Assembly (NCBI GenBank): GCA_900545515.1
Contig: UQZA01000027.1
Location: 1-34,969, forward strand
Length of the DNA: 34,969 bases
Direction of reading: 5' to 3'
Source: an uncultured Eubacteriales bacterium
GTDB lineage: Bacteria; Bacillota; Clostridia; Oscillospirales; Oscillospiraceae
The notes under the pieces are model-generated. The model saw only the letters and a program-made list of their open reading frames with translations. It did not search any database and was not told the origin of the DNA. Positions within the stretch are counted from its first letter, which is position 1; the number at the start of each line of letters is the position of its first letter. Shown here one piece after another: positions 25,182 to 32,626 of the stretch. A program made the translations under genes and the position numbers.

Positions 25182-25394
25182 TCAGCGGTAGGGCGTTTTA
25201 TTGCGGGTCAGTCCTACCAGGTAGTCCACGCTGGTACCGTAAAACTGCGCCAGGCGTACGGCCAGCTCCAGGGGTAGGGGACGCTCCCCGCGTTCGTATT
25301 TGGAGTAGAGGGATTGGTCACACAGGAGATAGTCTGCAATCTCCTTCTGGGTCAGGTCGCGGTCCTCTCGCAGGTCCCGAATTCGTAAGCGCAT
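25182..25394 (-). CDS. Small XRE-family HTH transcriptional regulator
   Basis: A 70-residue protein that is essentially one HTH_3/Cro-C1 domain: MRLRIRDLREDRDLTQKEIA, then the turn and recognition helix around LLCDQSLYSKYERGERPLP, then LAVRLAQFYGTSVDYLVGLT, a typical C1-type C terminus. I chose the start at 25394 because GGTGAT precedes it and homologues begin there; an upstream in-frame ATG at 25442 would add 16 residues encoded by the palindromic operator-like DNA and has no ribosome site. It is convergent to fchA. The cluster of GGAC/GTCC half-sites directly upstream suggests autoregulation. The target genes are unknown. Confidence 0.85.
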   Translation of the reverse strand: MRLRIRDLREDRDLTQKEIADYLLCDQSLYSKYERGERPLPLELAVRLAQFYGTSVDYLVGLTRNKTPYR

Positions 25395-25405
25395 ATCATC
25401 ACCAG

Positions 25406-25458
25406 GTCCACTATAATCCTGGACAAATCGTCCTATGGACATTTTGGACTATTTGTCC
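25406..25458. promoter_or_regulatory. GGAC/GTCC operator-like cluster upstream of the XRE gene
   Basis: GGACAAATCGTCC (25421-25433) and GGACTATTTGTCC (25446-25458) are inverted relative to each other with 12 of 13 bases matching. Between them GTCC-TAT-GGAC (25430-25440) makes a third palindrome, and a further GTCC is at 25406-25409. Half-sites recur every 7-9 bases. The cluster sits just before the chosen start of the XRE gene. Confidence 0.6.
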
Positions 25459-25562
25459 TAAAATTCAAAAAATGGATAAAAAGGATGAGAAGAGGCTGCG
25501 ATGTACTGGAACTCTTGGGAAATATGGGCCGCATTTTGAAGCAATGTATAGTAAAATTAATT

Positions 25563-25575
25563 CATGTAATACATG
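25563..25575. promoter_or_regulatory. CATGT-AAT-ACATG palindrome in the divergent spacer
   Basis: A perfect 5-base inverted repeat with a 3-base centre, in the 394-base spacer between the minus-strand XRE gene and the plus-strand BlaI-type gene. It lies about 155 bases before the BlaI-type promoter. It contains TGTA and TACA in the order opposite to the classic BlaI box, so its role is unclear. No gene is supported in the rest of 25459-25729. Confidence 0.3.
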
Positions 25576-25662
25576 ATTTACGGTAAGGGAGACGTATCCG
25601 TTCCAATTTGCCCATTTCCAGAGGGAATCATACAGAGATTCATGGCTGCTTGCCAAAGAATC

Positions 25663-25752
25663 TCCAACTTATGCGCCGGGAAAATTCACCAGATTCTGGA
25701 AATAATTTCCCCGACTCTCTAAAAAAGACTTGACGCGGTCACATAAGTTGGA
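25663..25752. repeat. Spaced inverted repeat reaching into the BlaI-type promoter
   Basis: TCCAACTTATG (25663-25673) and CATAAGTTGGA (25742-25752) are exact 11-base complements, 68 bases apart. The right copy occupies the spacer between the -35 and -10 boxes of the downstream gene, as a repressor site would. Confidence 0.5.
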
Positions 25753-25759
25753 ATATAAT
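25730..25759 (+). promoter_or_regulatory. Promoter of the BlaI/MecI-type regulator
   Basis: TTGACG (25730-25735) and TATAAT (25754-25759) are separated by 18 bases, in AT-rich DNA 30 bases before the start codon. Confidence 0.8.
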
Positions 25760-25788
25760 GTCGAAGTCAGGCAAAAGGAGGTGAGAGA

Positions 25789-26175
25789 ATGAATTTGACA
25801 AAAAACGAAATTGAAGTGATGGATGTTTTTTGGGGTGTTGGACGGCCATTGTCCCGGGCGGAGCTTCTGCATTTATCCGTGGATAAATCGTGGCAATCCA
25901 ATTCCGTACATATCCTGCTGAACAGCTTACTGAAGAAGGGCGCACTTCGAGAGGCTGGTTTTGTTCGCAGTGGGAAGACGTACGGACGGACCTTTGAGGC
26001 TGCACTGTCCTGTGAGGAGTACTGTGCGGCAACCCTTTGCTCCAGCGTGAAGGCGGGCAATCTCCCGGCGCTGCTGAAGGCTTTGCTGCAGGTATATAAT
26101 CCGGACCGGGCAGTCCTGGACCAGATGGCAGAGGTTCTGAACCAGAGACAGACCATGTGCCAGGTTGGCCTATGA
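25789..26175 (+). CDS. BlaI/MecI/CopY-family transcriptional repressor
   Basis: A 128-residue protein with the family's N-terminal winged helix: LTKNEIEVMDVFWGVGRPLS, the recognition section around WQSNSVHILLNSLLKKGAL, and a wing ending in RSGKTYGRTFEAALS. The C-terminal helices (about 70-128) would dimerise; in BlaI and MecI this part is cut by the sensor protease BlaR1 or MecR1. No BlaR1-like gene follows: a hairpin terminator lies immediately downstream, so the gene is monocistronic. The start ATG 25789 has a near-perfect AGGAGGTGA (25775-25783). Its promoter contains one arm of a spaced inverted repeat, which suggests autorepression. Base composition is lower in GC than in neighbouring genes, so recent acquisition is possible. 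Confidence 0.85.
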   Translation: MNLTKNEIEVMDVFWGVGRPLSRAELLHLSVDKSWQSNSVHILLNSLLKKGALREAGFVRSGKTYGRTFEAALSCEEYCAATLCSSVKAGNLPALLKALLQVYNPDRAVLDQMAEVLNQRQTMCQVGL

Positions 26176-26179
26176 GGAG

Positions 26180-26202
26180 CAGACGGGAAAGAGTCTGTTT
26201 TT
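26180..26202 (+). terminator. Terminator of the BlaI-type gene
   Basis: CAGAC (26180-26184) and GTCTG (26193-26197) enclose an 8-base loop and are followed by T5 (26198-26202). It starts 5 bases after the stop codon. Confidence 0.65.
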
Positions 26203-26261
26203 CTTTTGTGCCTTGTTTTCCAGAACCAAATGAAAATAAAGAAAATATTGTGATTCCTTTT

Positions 26262-26296
26262 GGGCTGGACTGGCATGCAGTGCAGCCCATTTTTTT
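26262..26296 (+). terminator. Second, stronger terminator in the spacer
   Basis: GGGCTG (26262-26267) pairs with CAGCCC (26283-26288), with ACTG/CAGT stacked inside and a GCATG loop, followed by T7 (26290-26296). No gene is seen between it and the preceding terminator, so it may be a back-up, or the end of a short RNA. Confidence 0.7.
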
Positions 26297-26337
26297 GCAG
26301 AGTTCACCTTCCTGGTCCATCCCCTGTGGTGCGCTGC

Positions 26338-26494
26338 GTAGGGTGCGGCCTCCCGGAGGCACCGGCAGAAGCGGCTGGCCGGTTGCTGGAGACTCCGGCG
26401 AATTCGTACCAGCTTGAAAGCCGGTCCGGATTTGCCGAAGAGACACAGGTCGCGGGCATTCTAACGCCGGTGCGTCCGGGAGGCCGCACCCTAC
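26338..26494. repeat. REPIN/MITE-like element with 29-base inverted ends
   Basis: The left arm (26338-26366, beginning GTAGGGTGCGGCC) and right arm (26466-26494, ending GGCCGCACCCTAC) are inverted copies matching at 28 of 29 bases, 99 bases apart. Each arm contains the small hairpin GCCTCCCGGAGGC or its near equivalent. A third copy of the arm occurs at 30743-30771 upstream of dnaG. No target duplication or transposase is visible. The spacer 26176-26713 holds no supported gene. Confidence 0.75.
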
Positions 26495-26501
26495 CGCCCC
26501 G

Positions 26502-26556
26502 GGGAAGGCAGAGGGCTCCCACGCCAGCACGAAGCAAGGCAAGCGCTGCCTTTCCC
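26502..26556. repeat. Hairpin next to the REPIN-like element
   Basis: GGGAAGGCAG (26502-26511) pairs with CTGCCTTTCCC (26546-26556) with one extra T. It lies eight bases after the right arm of the 26338-26494 element and may belong to the same composite repeat. Confidence 0.4.
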
Positions 26557-26599
26557 GGTGCGCATGGCCCCCGGTGGGTGAAGAAAGTTTGTTTTTTCG

Positions 26600-26628
26600 T
26601 TGCAGAAACCTGGGAACTATGGTATCAT
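26600..26628 (+). promoter_or_regulatory. Promoter of femX
   Basis: TTGCAG (26600-26605) and TATCAT (26623-26628) are separated by 17 bases. Its position shows that the in-frame ATG at 26600 cannot be the femX start. The leader is about 80 bases long. Confidence 0.65.
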
Positions 26629-26713
26629 AAAATCGTCTATGGCCCTGTGGGGTTGTAGCCTTTGGAACGACTGCTCCATAGACAATACTTGGAAGAAGCG
26701 GAGTTTTAATAAT

Positions 26714-27799
26714 ATGTACGAACTGATTACGGAGAAAACCTTGGCAGAGTACGAGGCTTTCATATCCAGCCACCCCAAGGGGCACTTTGCCCAGTCCAGT
26801 CTTTGGGGCAAGCAGAAGGCTGCCTGGACCTGGCGGGCGGTGGCCGTCCGGGGGCAGGATGGGCGAATCTGTGGTACGGTGGCCTTCCTCATCCGGAAAA
26901 TGCCCCTGTTTGGCGTGAGTATGCTGTACGCCTGCCGGGGACCGGTGTGCAACCTAGAGGACCGGGAGACCTTTGCCGCCCTGATGGAGGGGGCGCGGGC
27001 CTTGGCGAAGCAATATCACGGCTACGTCATTAAGATCGACCCCGATGTACCCTGCCAGAATACCCAGTTCCGGCAGATGCTGGAGTCCTTTGGCTTCCGC
27101 CTCATGCAGGAGGGGAAAAACTTCGAGGGAATTCAGCCGAAATTTGTCTTCCGTTTGGATGTGGCGGGGAAGACGGAGGAGGAAATGCTGGCCTCCTTCA
27201 CCCAGAAGCACCGCTACAACATCCGTCTGGCTGTGAAAAAAGGGGTGGAGGTTCGGGTTTGCGGCCAGGAGATGGTCCATGACTTTACCCAGATTATGAT
27301 TGAGACCGGCATGCGGGACAATTTCGTCACCCGAAACGAGGCCTATTTCTCCAACTTGCTGAAAAACCTGGGGGAGCACGCCCGGTTGTATATGGCCTTT
27401 CATGAGGGGACGCCCATCGCTGGCACCCTGGCCATTTGGTTTGGGGACAAGGTGTGGTACCTCTATGGGGCGTCTTCCAACCATCACCGGAATCTCATGC
27501 CCAATTATCTGCTCCAATGGAACATGATCCAGTGGGCCCTGGAGAAAAAGTGCCGGATCTATGACTTCCGGGGCGTCTCCGGCGACCTTTCCGAAGACAA
27601 CCCCCTGTACGGCCTTTACAAGTTTAAGAAGGGCTTCAATGGGGAATTCACCGAGTTTGTGGGGGAAATGGATCTGATTCTCAGCAAGCCCCTGTATGTG
27701 ATGATCGACAAGGCGACCAAGCTGTATCAGCACCGCAACGTCCTCAAATACCGCCGGGAAAACCGGGACAAAGCGCCGGAGGCTCCAAAGGAGAGCTGA
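26714..27799 (+). CDS. FemX/FemAB-family peptidoglycan bridge aminoacyltransferase
   Basis: Fem transferases add an amino acid from aminoacyl-tRNA to the lysine side chain of lipid II on the inner membrane face, starting the cross-bridge between peptidoglycan strands. The 361-residue protein shows tandem GNAT-like folds: GHFAQSSLWGKQKAAW at the N terminus, SFTQKHRYNIRLAVKKGVEV, MAFHEGTPIAGTLAIWFGDK, WYLYGASSNHHRNLMPNYLL and YDFRGVSGDLSEDNPLYGLY, then a short helical tail. The start ATG 26714 lies about ten bases after GGAG (26700-26703), a slightly long spacing. The alanine racemase gene follows after 74 bases, which fits a role in cell-wall amino acids. The amino acid transferred cannot be told from sequence. 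Confidence 0.9.
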   Translation: MYELITEKTLAEYEAFISSHPKGHFAQSSLWGKQKAAWTWRAVAVRGQDGRICGTVAFLIRKMPLFGVSMLYACRGPVCNLEDRETFAALMEGARALAKQYHGYVIKIDPDVPCQNTQFRQMLESFGFRLMQEGKNFEGIQPKFVFRLDVAGKTEEEMLASFTQKHRYNIRLAVKKGVEVRVCGQEMVHDFTQIMIETGMRDNFVTRNEAYFSNLLKNLGEHARLYMAFHEGTPIAGTLAIWFGDKVWYLYGASSNHHRNLMPNYLLQWNMIQWALEKKCRIYDFRGVSGDLSEDNPLYGLYKFKKGFNGEFTEFVGEMDLILSKPLYVMIDKATKLYQHRNVLKYRRENRDKAPEAPKES

Positions 27800-27873
27800 T
27801 CCTCCCGTGATCGGGGACGGCGCTCCCTGGGAGGCGAACGTGCAGATTTTAGACACAGAGAAGGGAACGTTTT

Positions 27874-28977
27874 ATGGAACCGAAATACATTGTGAAGCGG
27901 GCGGATCTGGAGTATAACATCCGGGTCCTTCGGAATTTGGCCAAGGGGAAGGTGATTTGGGGCGTGGTCAAGGGCAACGGCTACGGCCTGGGCATTGTCC
28001 CTCTGGCCCGGATTTTGAATGACTGCGGCGTGGATCACCTGGCCGTTGCCAGCCTGGCTGAGGCAAGGACCCTCCGGGAGGCGGGGTTCACGGAGAATCC
28101 GATCCTGATGCTGCGGGGCTCTGCCGATCCCCAGGAGGTGGAAGAGCTGCTGAAGCTGGGGGTGACGCTCTCCCTGGGCAGTCGGGAGGACTACTTCACC
28201 CTGAAGAGGACGGCGGAGCGGCTGGACGTGGTGGCGGACGTCCATTTGGAGCTGGATACGGGGATGGGCCGGTATGGCTACAGCACGGACCGGCTCAACA
28301 TGAAATGGTTGCTGGGCTTCTACTGGGAGGGAGAGAACCCCCACATTCATCCCACCGGCATCTATACCCACTTCCATACGGCGGGAGACCGGGGAACGAC
28401 GAAACGTCAGTACCGTGAATTTCGAAAGGTCATAGATTTTCTCCAGGAGACGAAGTGTGATGTGGGGATGATCCACTGCTGCAACTCCACGGCCTTCTGG
28501 TACTACCCCGAGTATCATGAGGACGCGGTGCGCCTGGGCTCGGCGATTCTGGGCCGGGTGTATTGGGCCAGGGAAGCGGGCCTGCGGAGGGTCGGCTGGG
28601 TGGAGGCCCCCATCCAGGAGATTCACTATTTGCCGGAAGGCGGCAACGTGGGCTACGGAAGCGCCTGCATTGCACCGCGGCGGACAGAGCTGGCTGTGGT
28701 AGGCGTGGGCTATTACCATGGCTTTGCGGTGGAGCGGGGCTACGACGTGTTCCGGCCTCAGGACTGCATCCGGGGGATGCTCCGGTACCTGAAGTATCTC
28801 GTCACCCGGCACCGCCTCCAGGTGGTGGTTGGGGACCGGATTTGCCGGGTGATGGGGCATGTGGGAATGCTGAATCTGGAGGCGAATGTCACCGGCATGC
28901 AGTGCCGGCCCGGTGACCCGGTGCTGATTCCGGTGAACCCTCTGGACCTTAAGGGAATGGAAGTTGAGTACCGCTGA
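27874..28977 (+). CDS. Alanine racemase-family PLP enzyme, divergent
   Basis: A 367-residue fold-type III PLP enzyme that would interconvert L- and D-alanine, or another small amino acid, in the cytoplasm. The PLP lysine is K33 in WGVVKGNGYGLG, where the usual form is VVKANAYGHG. VHLELDTGMGRYGY, GIYTHFHTAGD and HCCNSTAFW follow the family plan, and VGVGYYHGFAV carries the catalytic-tyrosine region. It is atypical late on: GHVGMLNLEANVT replaces the usual GRVCMDQ..VDVT, so the conserved Met-Asp becomes Met-Leu. Substrate preference may therefore differ from housekeeping Alr. It lies in the likely femX operon, with the M3 peptidase lipoprotein 31 bases downstream. ATG 27874 follows AAGGGA. Confidence 0.8.
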   Translation: MEPKYIVKRADLEYNIRVLRNLAKGKVIWGVVKGNGYGLGIVPLARILNDCGVDHLAVASLAEARTLREAGFTENPILMLRGSADPQEVEELLKLGVTLSLGSREDYFTLKRTAERLDVVADVHLELDTGMGRYGYSTDRLNMKWLLGFYWEGENPHIHPTGIYTHFHTAGDRGTTKRQYREFRKVIDFLQETKCDVGMIHCCNSTAFWYYPEYHEDAVRLGSAILGRVYWAREAGLRRVGWVEAPIQEIHYLPEGGNVGYGSACIAPRRTELAVVGVGYYHGFAVERGYDVFRPQDCIRGMLRYLKYLVTRHRLQVVVGDRICRVMGHVGMLNLEANVTGMQCRPGDPVLIPVNPLDLKGMEVEYR

Positions 28978-29008
28978 CCGGGCGGGCTGAGTTGGAAGGA
29001 GGCTACGG

Positions 29009-30643
29009 ATGAAACAGACAAAGATCCTCGCCATACTGCTGGCGTTGGCGCTGCTGCTCACAGGCTGTGCGCAGCTGGTGGACCTCACCCAGCGTCTGGC
29101 GGAAAACCGGGATGAGCAGCTGGAGCAGCTGGCCAGGCAGGGAAAGACCAGGGAGCCCTTCTCCCAGATGACCTATACCAGGCCGGATATGGAGGCTTTC
29201 CAGGCTCTGGCGGAGGAGAGCTGCCGGCTGGGTCAGACCAGCGAGGACGTGGACCAGATTTTGGAGCAGACCACCCAGCTGTACGAGGCTTACGACCGGT
29301 TTTACACCATGCTGTCCCTGGCGGACATTTACTATTGCAAAGATCTGTCGAATGCCGAGGCCCAGGCGGAGTATGAATTTTGCACCGGCCAGTCCGGCCA
29401 GGTGGAGCAGGCTCTGGAGGCATACTACCAGGCCCTGGCCCAGGGACCGGCGGTGGAGGAGCTGGAGGAGTACTTTGGGGAGGGCTTTTTCGATGGCTAC
29501 ACCGGAGAGAGCCAGTGGGATGCGGCCTTCCTGGACCTGTGGAACCAGGAGCAGGAGGCTGTGGCACGGTATTATGAAGCTATGAATCAGCTGGCGGATG
29601 CCAGCTACGAGGACATGGAAAAAAACCTGGGGCCCATTCTGGTGGAGCTCATTGGCCTGCGGCAGGAGCTGGCCGCCCAGGTTGGGTATGATGACTGCGA
29701 GGAGTTCCTCTGGGACTGGTCCTACAACCGGGCCTACACCCCCCAGGATTTGGATGCGTACCTCCAGGAGATCCAGCAGGAGCTGGTGCCCCTGTACAGG
29801 AAGATGCAGACCTCGGGGCTGTATGATGAGGTGTACCGGCAGCGGTATGGGGAGAGCCAGTGCCTGGCCTACCTCTCCTCAGCTGCCGAAGCCATGGGCG
29901 GCGGCATTCAGGAGGCCTACGAAGAAATGACGACCCGGGAGCTGTACGACATTGCTCCCGGGGCGCGGAAATATGAGGGCTCTTTTGAGGTGTACTTAGC
30001 GTCCTATGATGCGCCCTATGTGTTCCTGAATCCCTATCAGGATATCTCGGATTTTCTCAGCTTCTCCCATGAGTTTGGCCACTTTACCAACGACTATTTG
30101 GCAGGCGGCAGCTACGTCTCCACAGATGTGGCGGAGCTTATGTCCCAGGGCATGGAGTTTATGAGCCTGTGCTACGCCAAAGAGCCTGGCGAGGAGGAGC
30201 TGGACATGGCCCGGCGGCTGAGGCTGGCCGACAGCCTGGGCGTCTATGTGGAGCAGGCCGCCTATTACAGCTTTGAGCGCCAGGCTTACAGGCTCACTGG
30301 CGAAGACCTCACGGTGGAGAACCTCAACTCCATTTATTGCCAGGTGGCCCAGGACTTTGGCTTTGATTCTGTGGGCTGGCACGAGGCGGAGTGGACCGGT
30401 GTGACCCATTTCTACACCAATCCTTTCTATGTGATCAGCTACGTCGTTTCCGGGGACGGGGCCATGCAGCTGTACCAGCTGGAGCTGGAGGAGGCCGGCG
30501 CGGGACTGGAGCTATTCCAGGAGCTCCTGAAGACCGACGAGGACATCCCGCTGCTGTCTCTCCTGGAGCAGTCCGGCCTGGAGTCCCCCTTTGACCGCAT
30601 CCCCCAGGTGGCCGCCACCTTCCGGGAGGAGCTGGGGCTGTGA
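29009..30643 (+). CDS. M3-family zinc metallopeptidase lipoprotein (oligoendopeptidase F-like)
   Basis: A 544-residue exported protein. A lipoprotein signal (Lys at 2 and 5, Leu/Ala-rich core, LLTGC lipobox with C20) predicts membrane anchoring outside the cytoplasm. The C-terminal half is an M3 gluzincin: HEFGH at 354-358 gives two His ligands and the catalytic Glu 355, and E376 in TDVAELMSQGMEF matches the third zinc ligand. The helical N-terminal half (about 50-330) resembles oligoendopeptidase F. Most PepF enzymes are cytoplasmic, so a lipoprotein version points to degradation of extracellular or cell-wall peptides. ATG 29009 follows AAGGAGG by six bases. It is third after femX and the racemase. 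Confidence 0.9.
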   Translation: MKQTKILAILLALALLLTGCAQLVDLTQRLAENRDEQLEQLARQGKTREPFSQMTYTRPDMEAFQALAEESCRLGQTSEDVDQILEQTTQLYEAYDRFYTMLSLADIYYCKDLSNAEAQAEYEFCTGQSGQVEQALEAYYQALAQGPAVEELEEYFGEGFFDGYTGESQWDAAFLDLWNQEQEAVARYYEAMNQLADASYEDMEKNLGPILVELIGLRQELAAQVGYDDCEEFLWDWSYNRAYTPQDLDAYLQEIQQELVPLYRKMQTSGLYDEVYRQRYGESQCLAYLSSAAEAMGGGIQEAYEEMTTRELYDIAPGARKYEGSFEVYLASYDAPYVFLNPYQDISDFLSFSHEFGHFTNDYLAGGSYVSTDVAELMSQGMEFMSLCYAKEPGEEELDMARRLRLADSLGVYVEQAAYYSFERQAYRLTGEDLTVENLNSIYCQVAQDFGFDSVGWHEAEWTGVTHFYTNPFYVISYVVSGDGAMQLYQLELEEAGAGLELFQELLKTDEDIPLLSLLEQSGLESPFDRIPQVAATFREELGL

Positions 30644-30668
30644 ATTCTTGGGAGTCCGTGTAGAGACG

Positions 30669-30778
30669 CCGTAGGGGAGCGCCGTGTGCGCCCGGGTAAG
30701 CGGTTGAATCCGGAACCGGCTGTGCAGCAAGGCCCCCGGGTTGTAGGGCGCAGCCTCCTGGAGGCACCGGCGCTACAA
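30669..30778. repeat. REP-like composite repeat upstream of dnaG
   Basis: The copy at 30743-30771 matches the arm of the 26338-26494 element at 26 of 29 bases, with the inner hairpin GCCTCC-TGGAGGC and outer arms TTGTAG (30741-30746) and CTACAA (30773-30778). A related half, GTAGGGGAGCGCC with GGTGCGCCC-like pairing, begins at 30670, and CCCGGG occurs at 30691 and 30735. The spacer 30644-30862 shows no clear promoter or classical terminator, so these hairpins may act as the transcript end. Confidence 0.65.
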
Positions 30779-30862
30779 GGCTTCCCAATCGCAGGCAGAG
30801 GCGGTATCTGCCGGGAACGGTATGTGCAAGGGACGGCAAGCACCAAGAAAGGAGGTGGCCCT

Positions 30863-32593
30863 ATGCCGTTTCCTCCGTCCTTTTTGGACGATGTGGTGGC
30901 CCGCAATCCCATTGAGGATGTAGTGGGTCAATATGTGACGATGCAGCGGCGGGGGAGCAACCTCTTTGGCTTGTGTCCCTTCCACGGGGAGAAGACCGCC
31001 TCCTTTTCCGTTGCGCCGGAGAAGGGCATTTACTACTGCTTTGGCTGCCACAAAGGGGGCGGAGTGATCAATTTCATCATGGAAATTGAAAATCTCTCCT
31101 ACCCCGACGCCGTGCGGTTTCTGGCCAAGCGGGCGGGGCTGGAGGTGCCCGAGGACCCGGAGTATCAGAGCCGGTACCGGAAACAGGAGCGGCTCTGGGC
31201 CCTGTGTCAGGAGGCGGCCCGGTTTTTCCACGGGACCCTATACAGCCCCGCCGGGGAGGCAGGACTCCAGTACGCCGGGCGCCGGGGCCTCTCCAAGGGC
31301 ACCCTCACCCGGTTTGGAGTGGGCTTTGCCCCCAACCGCTGGGACGGACTCCTCACTGCCATGAAGGGCAAGGGGTACAGCGAGGAGGAGCTGCTGGAGT
31401 CGGGACTCGCCCTGCGCAGCGAGAAAAGCGGCAACCTCTATGACCGCTTTCGGAACCGGCTCATGTTTCCCATCATCGATGTGCGGGGCCATGTGATCGG
31501 CTTTGGGGGCCGGGTCATGGATGACTCCACGCCCAAGTACTTAAACTCGCCGGAGACCTTGATTTTTAACAAACGGAAGAACCTGTTTGCCATGAATCTG
31601 GCAAAAAAATCCAAGTCCGGGCGGATCATACTGGTGGAAGGGTATATGGACGCGGTGGCCCTGCACCAGTTTGGCTTTGACTATGCTGTGGCCTCCCTGG
31701 GGACGGCCCTCACCGAGGAGCACGCCTCTCTCTTGGCCAAATACACCGACCAGGTGGTCCTCATTTACGATGGGGACCAGGCGGGGCAGAGCGCCACCCG
31801 GCGGGCCATCCCCATTCTGGAGAAAACCGGATTGCAGGTCCGGGTGCTCCGGATGCAGGGGGCGAAGGACCCGGACGAGTTTCTCCACAAATTCGGCCCG
31901 GAGCGGTTCCAGCTCCTTTTGGAGGGGGCGGAAAATCAGATGGAATACCGGCTCCAGAGCCTGCGGCAGCGGTATGACCTGAGTCTGGACGATCAGAAGG
32001 TGGAGTTCCTGAAGGAGGCGGCAGAGCTTCTGGCCTCGGTGGGCAACGCCGTGGAGCGGGAGGTGTATGGCGCCCGGGCCGCAGAGGCGGCGGGAGTCTC
32101 CCCGGAGGCCATGCGCCTGGAGACTGAGCGGGCCTTTAAGCGCCGGGTCCGCCGGGACGCCAAGCGGCAGGAGAAAATCGACCTGGCTCCTGCTGCCAAG
32201 CTGAAGCCCCGGAGCAAGACCATCCGCTATGACAACTTGAAGTCCGCCATGGCGGAAGAGGGCCTTTTGGGACAGATTTTGCGGGAGCCGGCCCTGTTGG
32301 ACCGGGTTCAGCTGGAGCCAGAGGAATTCTCCTGTGAGCTCCTGGGCCGGGTGTATGGGCTCTTACGGAGCCGGTACCGGGAGGGCCTTCAGGTGAACCT
32401 GAGCTGCCTGCAGGATCTGACCCCGGAAGAGGCGGCGCATTTGGCGGGGGTGGCTCAGCGGCAGGAGGGACCTGTGAACGAGGCGGCCCTGGTGGATTGC
32501 GCTGCCACCATCCGCCGGGAGCATCGTCTGGCGGAGACCACCAGCCCGGAAGGACTGCTGGCCCTCCGGGACGCCCTGCGGAGAAACACATAA
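30863..32593 (+). CDS. dnaG: DNA primase DnaG
   Basis: Primase makes the RNA primers for replication. The 576-residue protein shows the full order: CHC2 zinc finger (C38 and H41 in LCPFHGEKTASF, C59 and C62 in YYCFGC), the RNA polymerase core with FRNRLMFPIIDVRGHVIGFG and PKYLNSPET, the Toprim domain with IILVEGYMDAVALH and VVLIYDGDQAGQSA carrying the metal-binding Glu and Asp residues, and a C-terminal helicase-interaction region (about 430-576). I chose ATG 30863 because AAAGGAGGTG is just upstream and FLDDVVARNPIEDVVGQYV is the normal N terminus; the frame extends further up through the repeat. The sigma gene follows within 35 bases, as in the dnaG-rpoD macromolecular synthesis operon. Confidence 0.97.
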   Translation: MPFPPSFLDDVVARNPIEDVVGQYVTMQRRGSNLFGLCPFHGEKTASFSVAPEKGIYYCFGCHKGGGVINFIMEIENLSYPDAVRFLAKRAGLEVPEDPEYQSRYRKQERLWALCQEAARFFHGTLYSPAGEAGLQYAGRRGLSKGTLTRFGVGFAPNRWDGLLTAMKGKGYSEEELLESGLALRSEKSGNLYDRFRNRLMFPIIDVRGHVIGFGGRVMDDSTPKYLNSPETLIFNKRKNLFAMNLAKKSKSGRIILVEGYMDAVALHQFGFDYAVASLGTALTEEHASLLAKYTDQVVLIYDGDQAGQSATRRAIPILEKTGLQVRVLRMQGAKDPDEFLHKFGPERFQLLLEGAENQMEYRLQSLRQRYDLSLDDQKVEFLKEAAELLASVGNAVEREVYGARAAEAAGVSPEAMRLETERAFKRRVRRDAKRQEKIDLAPAAKLKPRSKTIRYDNLKSAMAEEGLLGQILREPALLDRVQLEPEEFSCELLGRVYGLLRSRYREGLQVNLSCLQDLTPEEAAHLAGVAQRQEGPVNEAALVDCAATIRREHRLAETTSPEGLLALRDALRRNT

Positions 32594-32626
32594 ACCGGCG
32601 ACTCACGCCGCATGGAGAGAATATTT

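Noticed and set aside
25465..25656. A 63-residue minus-strand ORF in the regulator spacer, starting at TTG
   Set aside because: Only a weak ribosome-site match, no recognisable family, and it overlaps palindromic regulatory DNA.
26600..26713. Longer femX starting at ATG 26600
   Set aside because: The extra 38 residues lie over a promoter and leader and do not look like Fem proteins.
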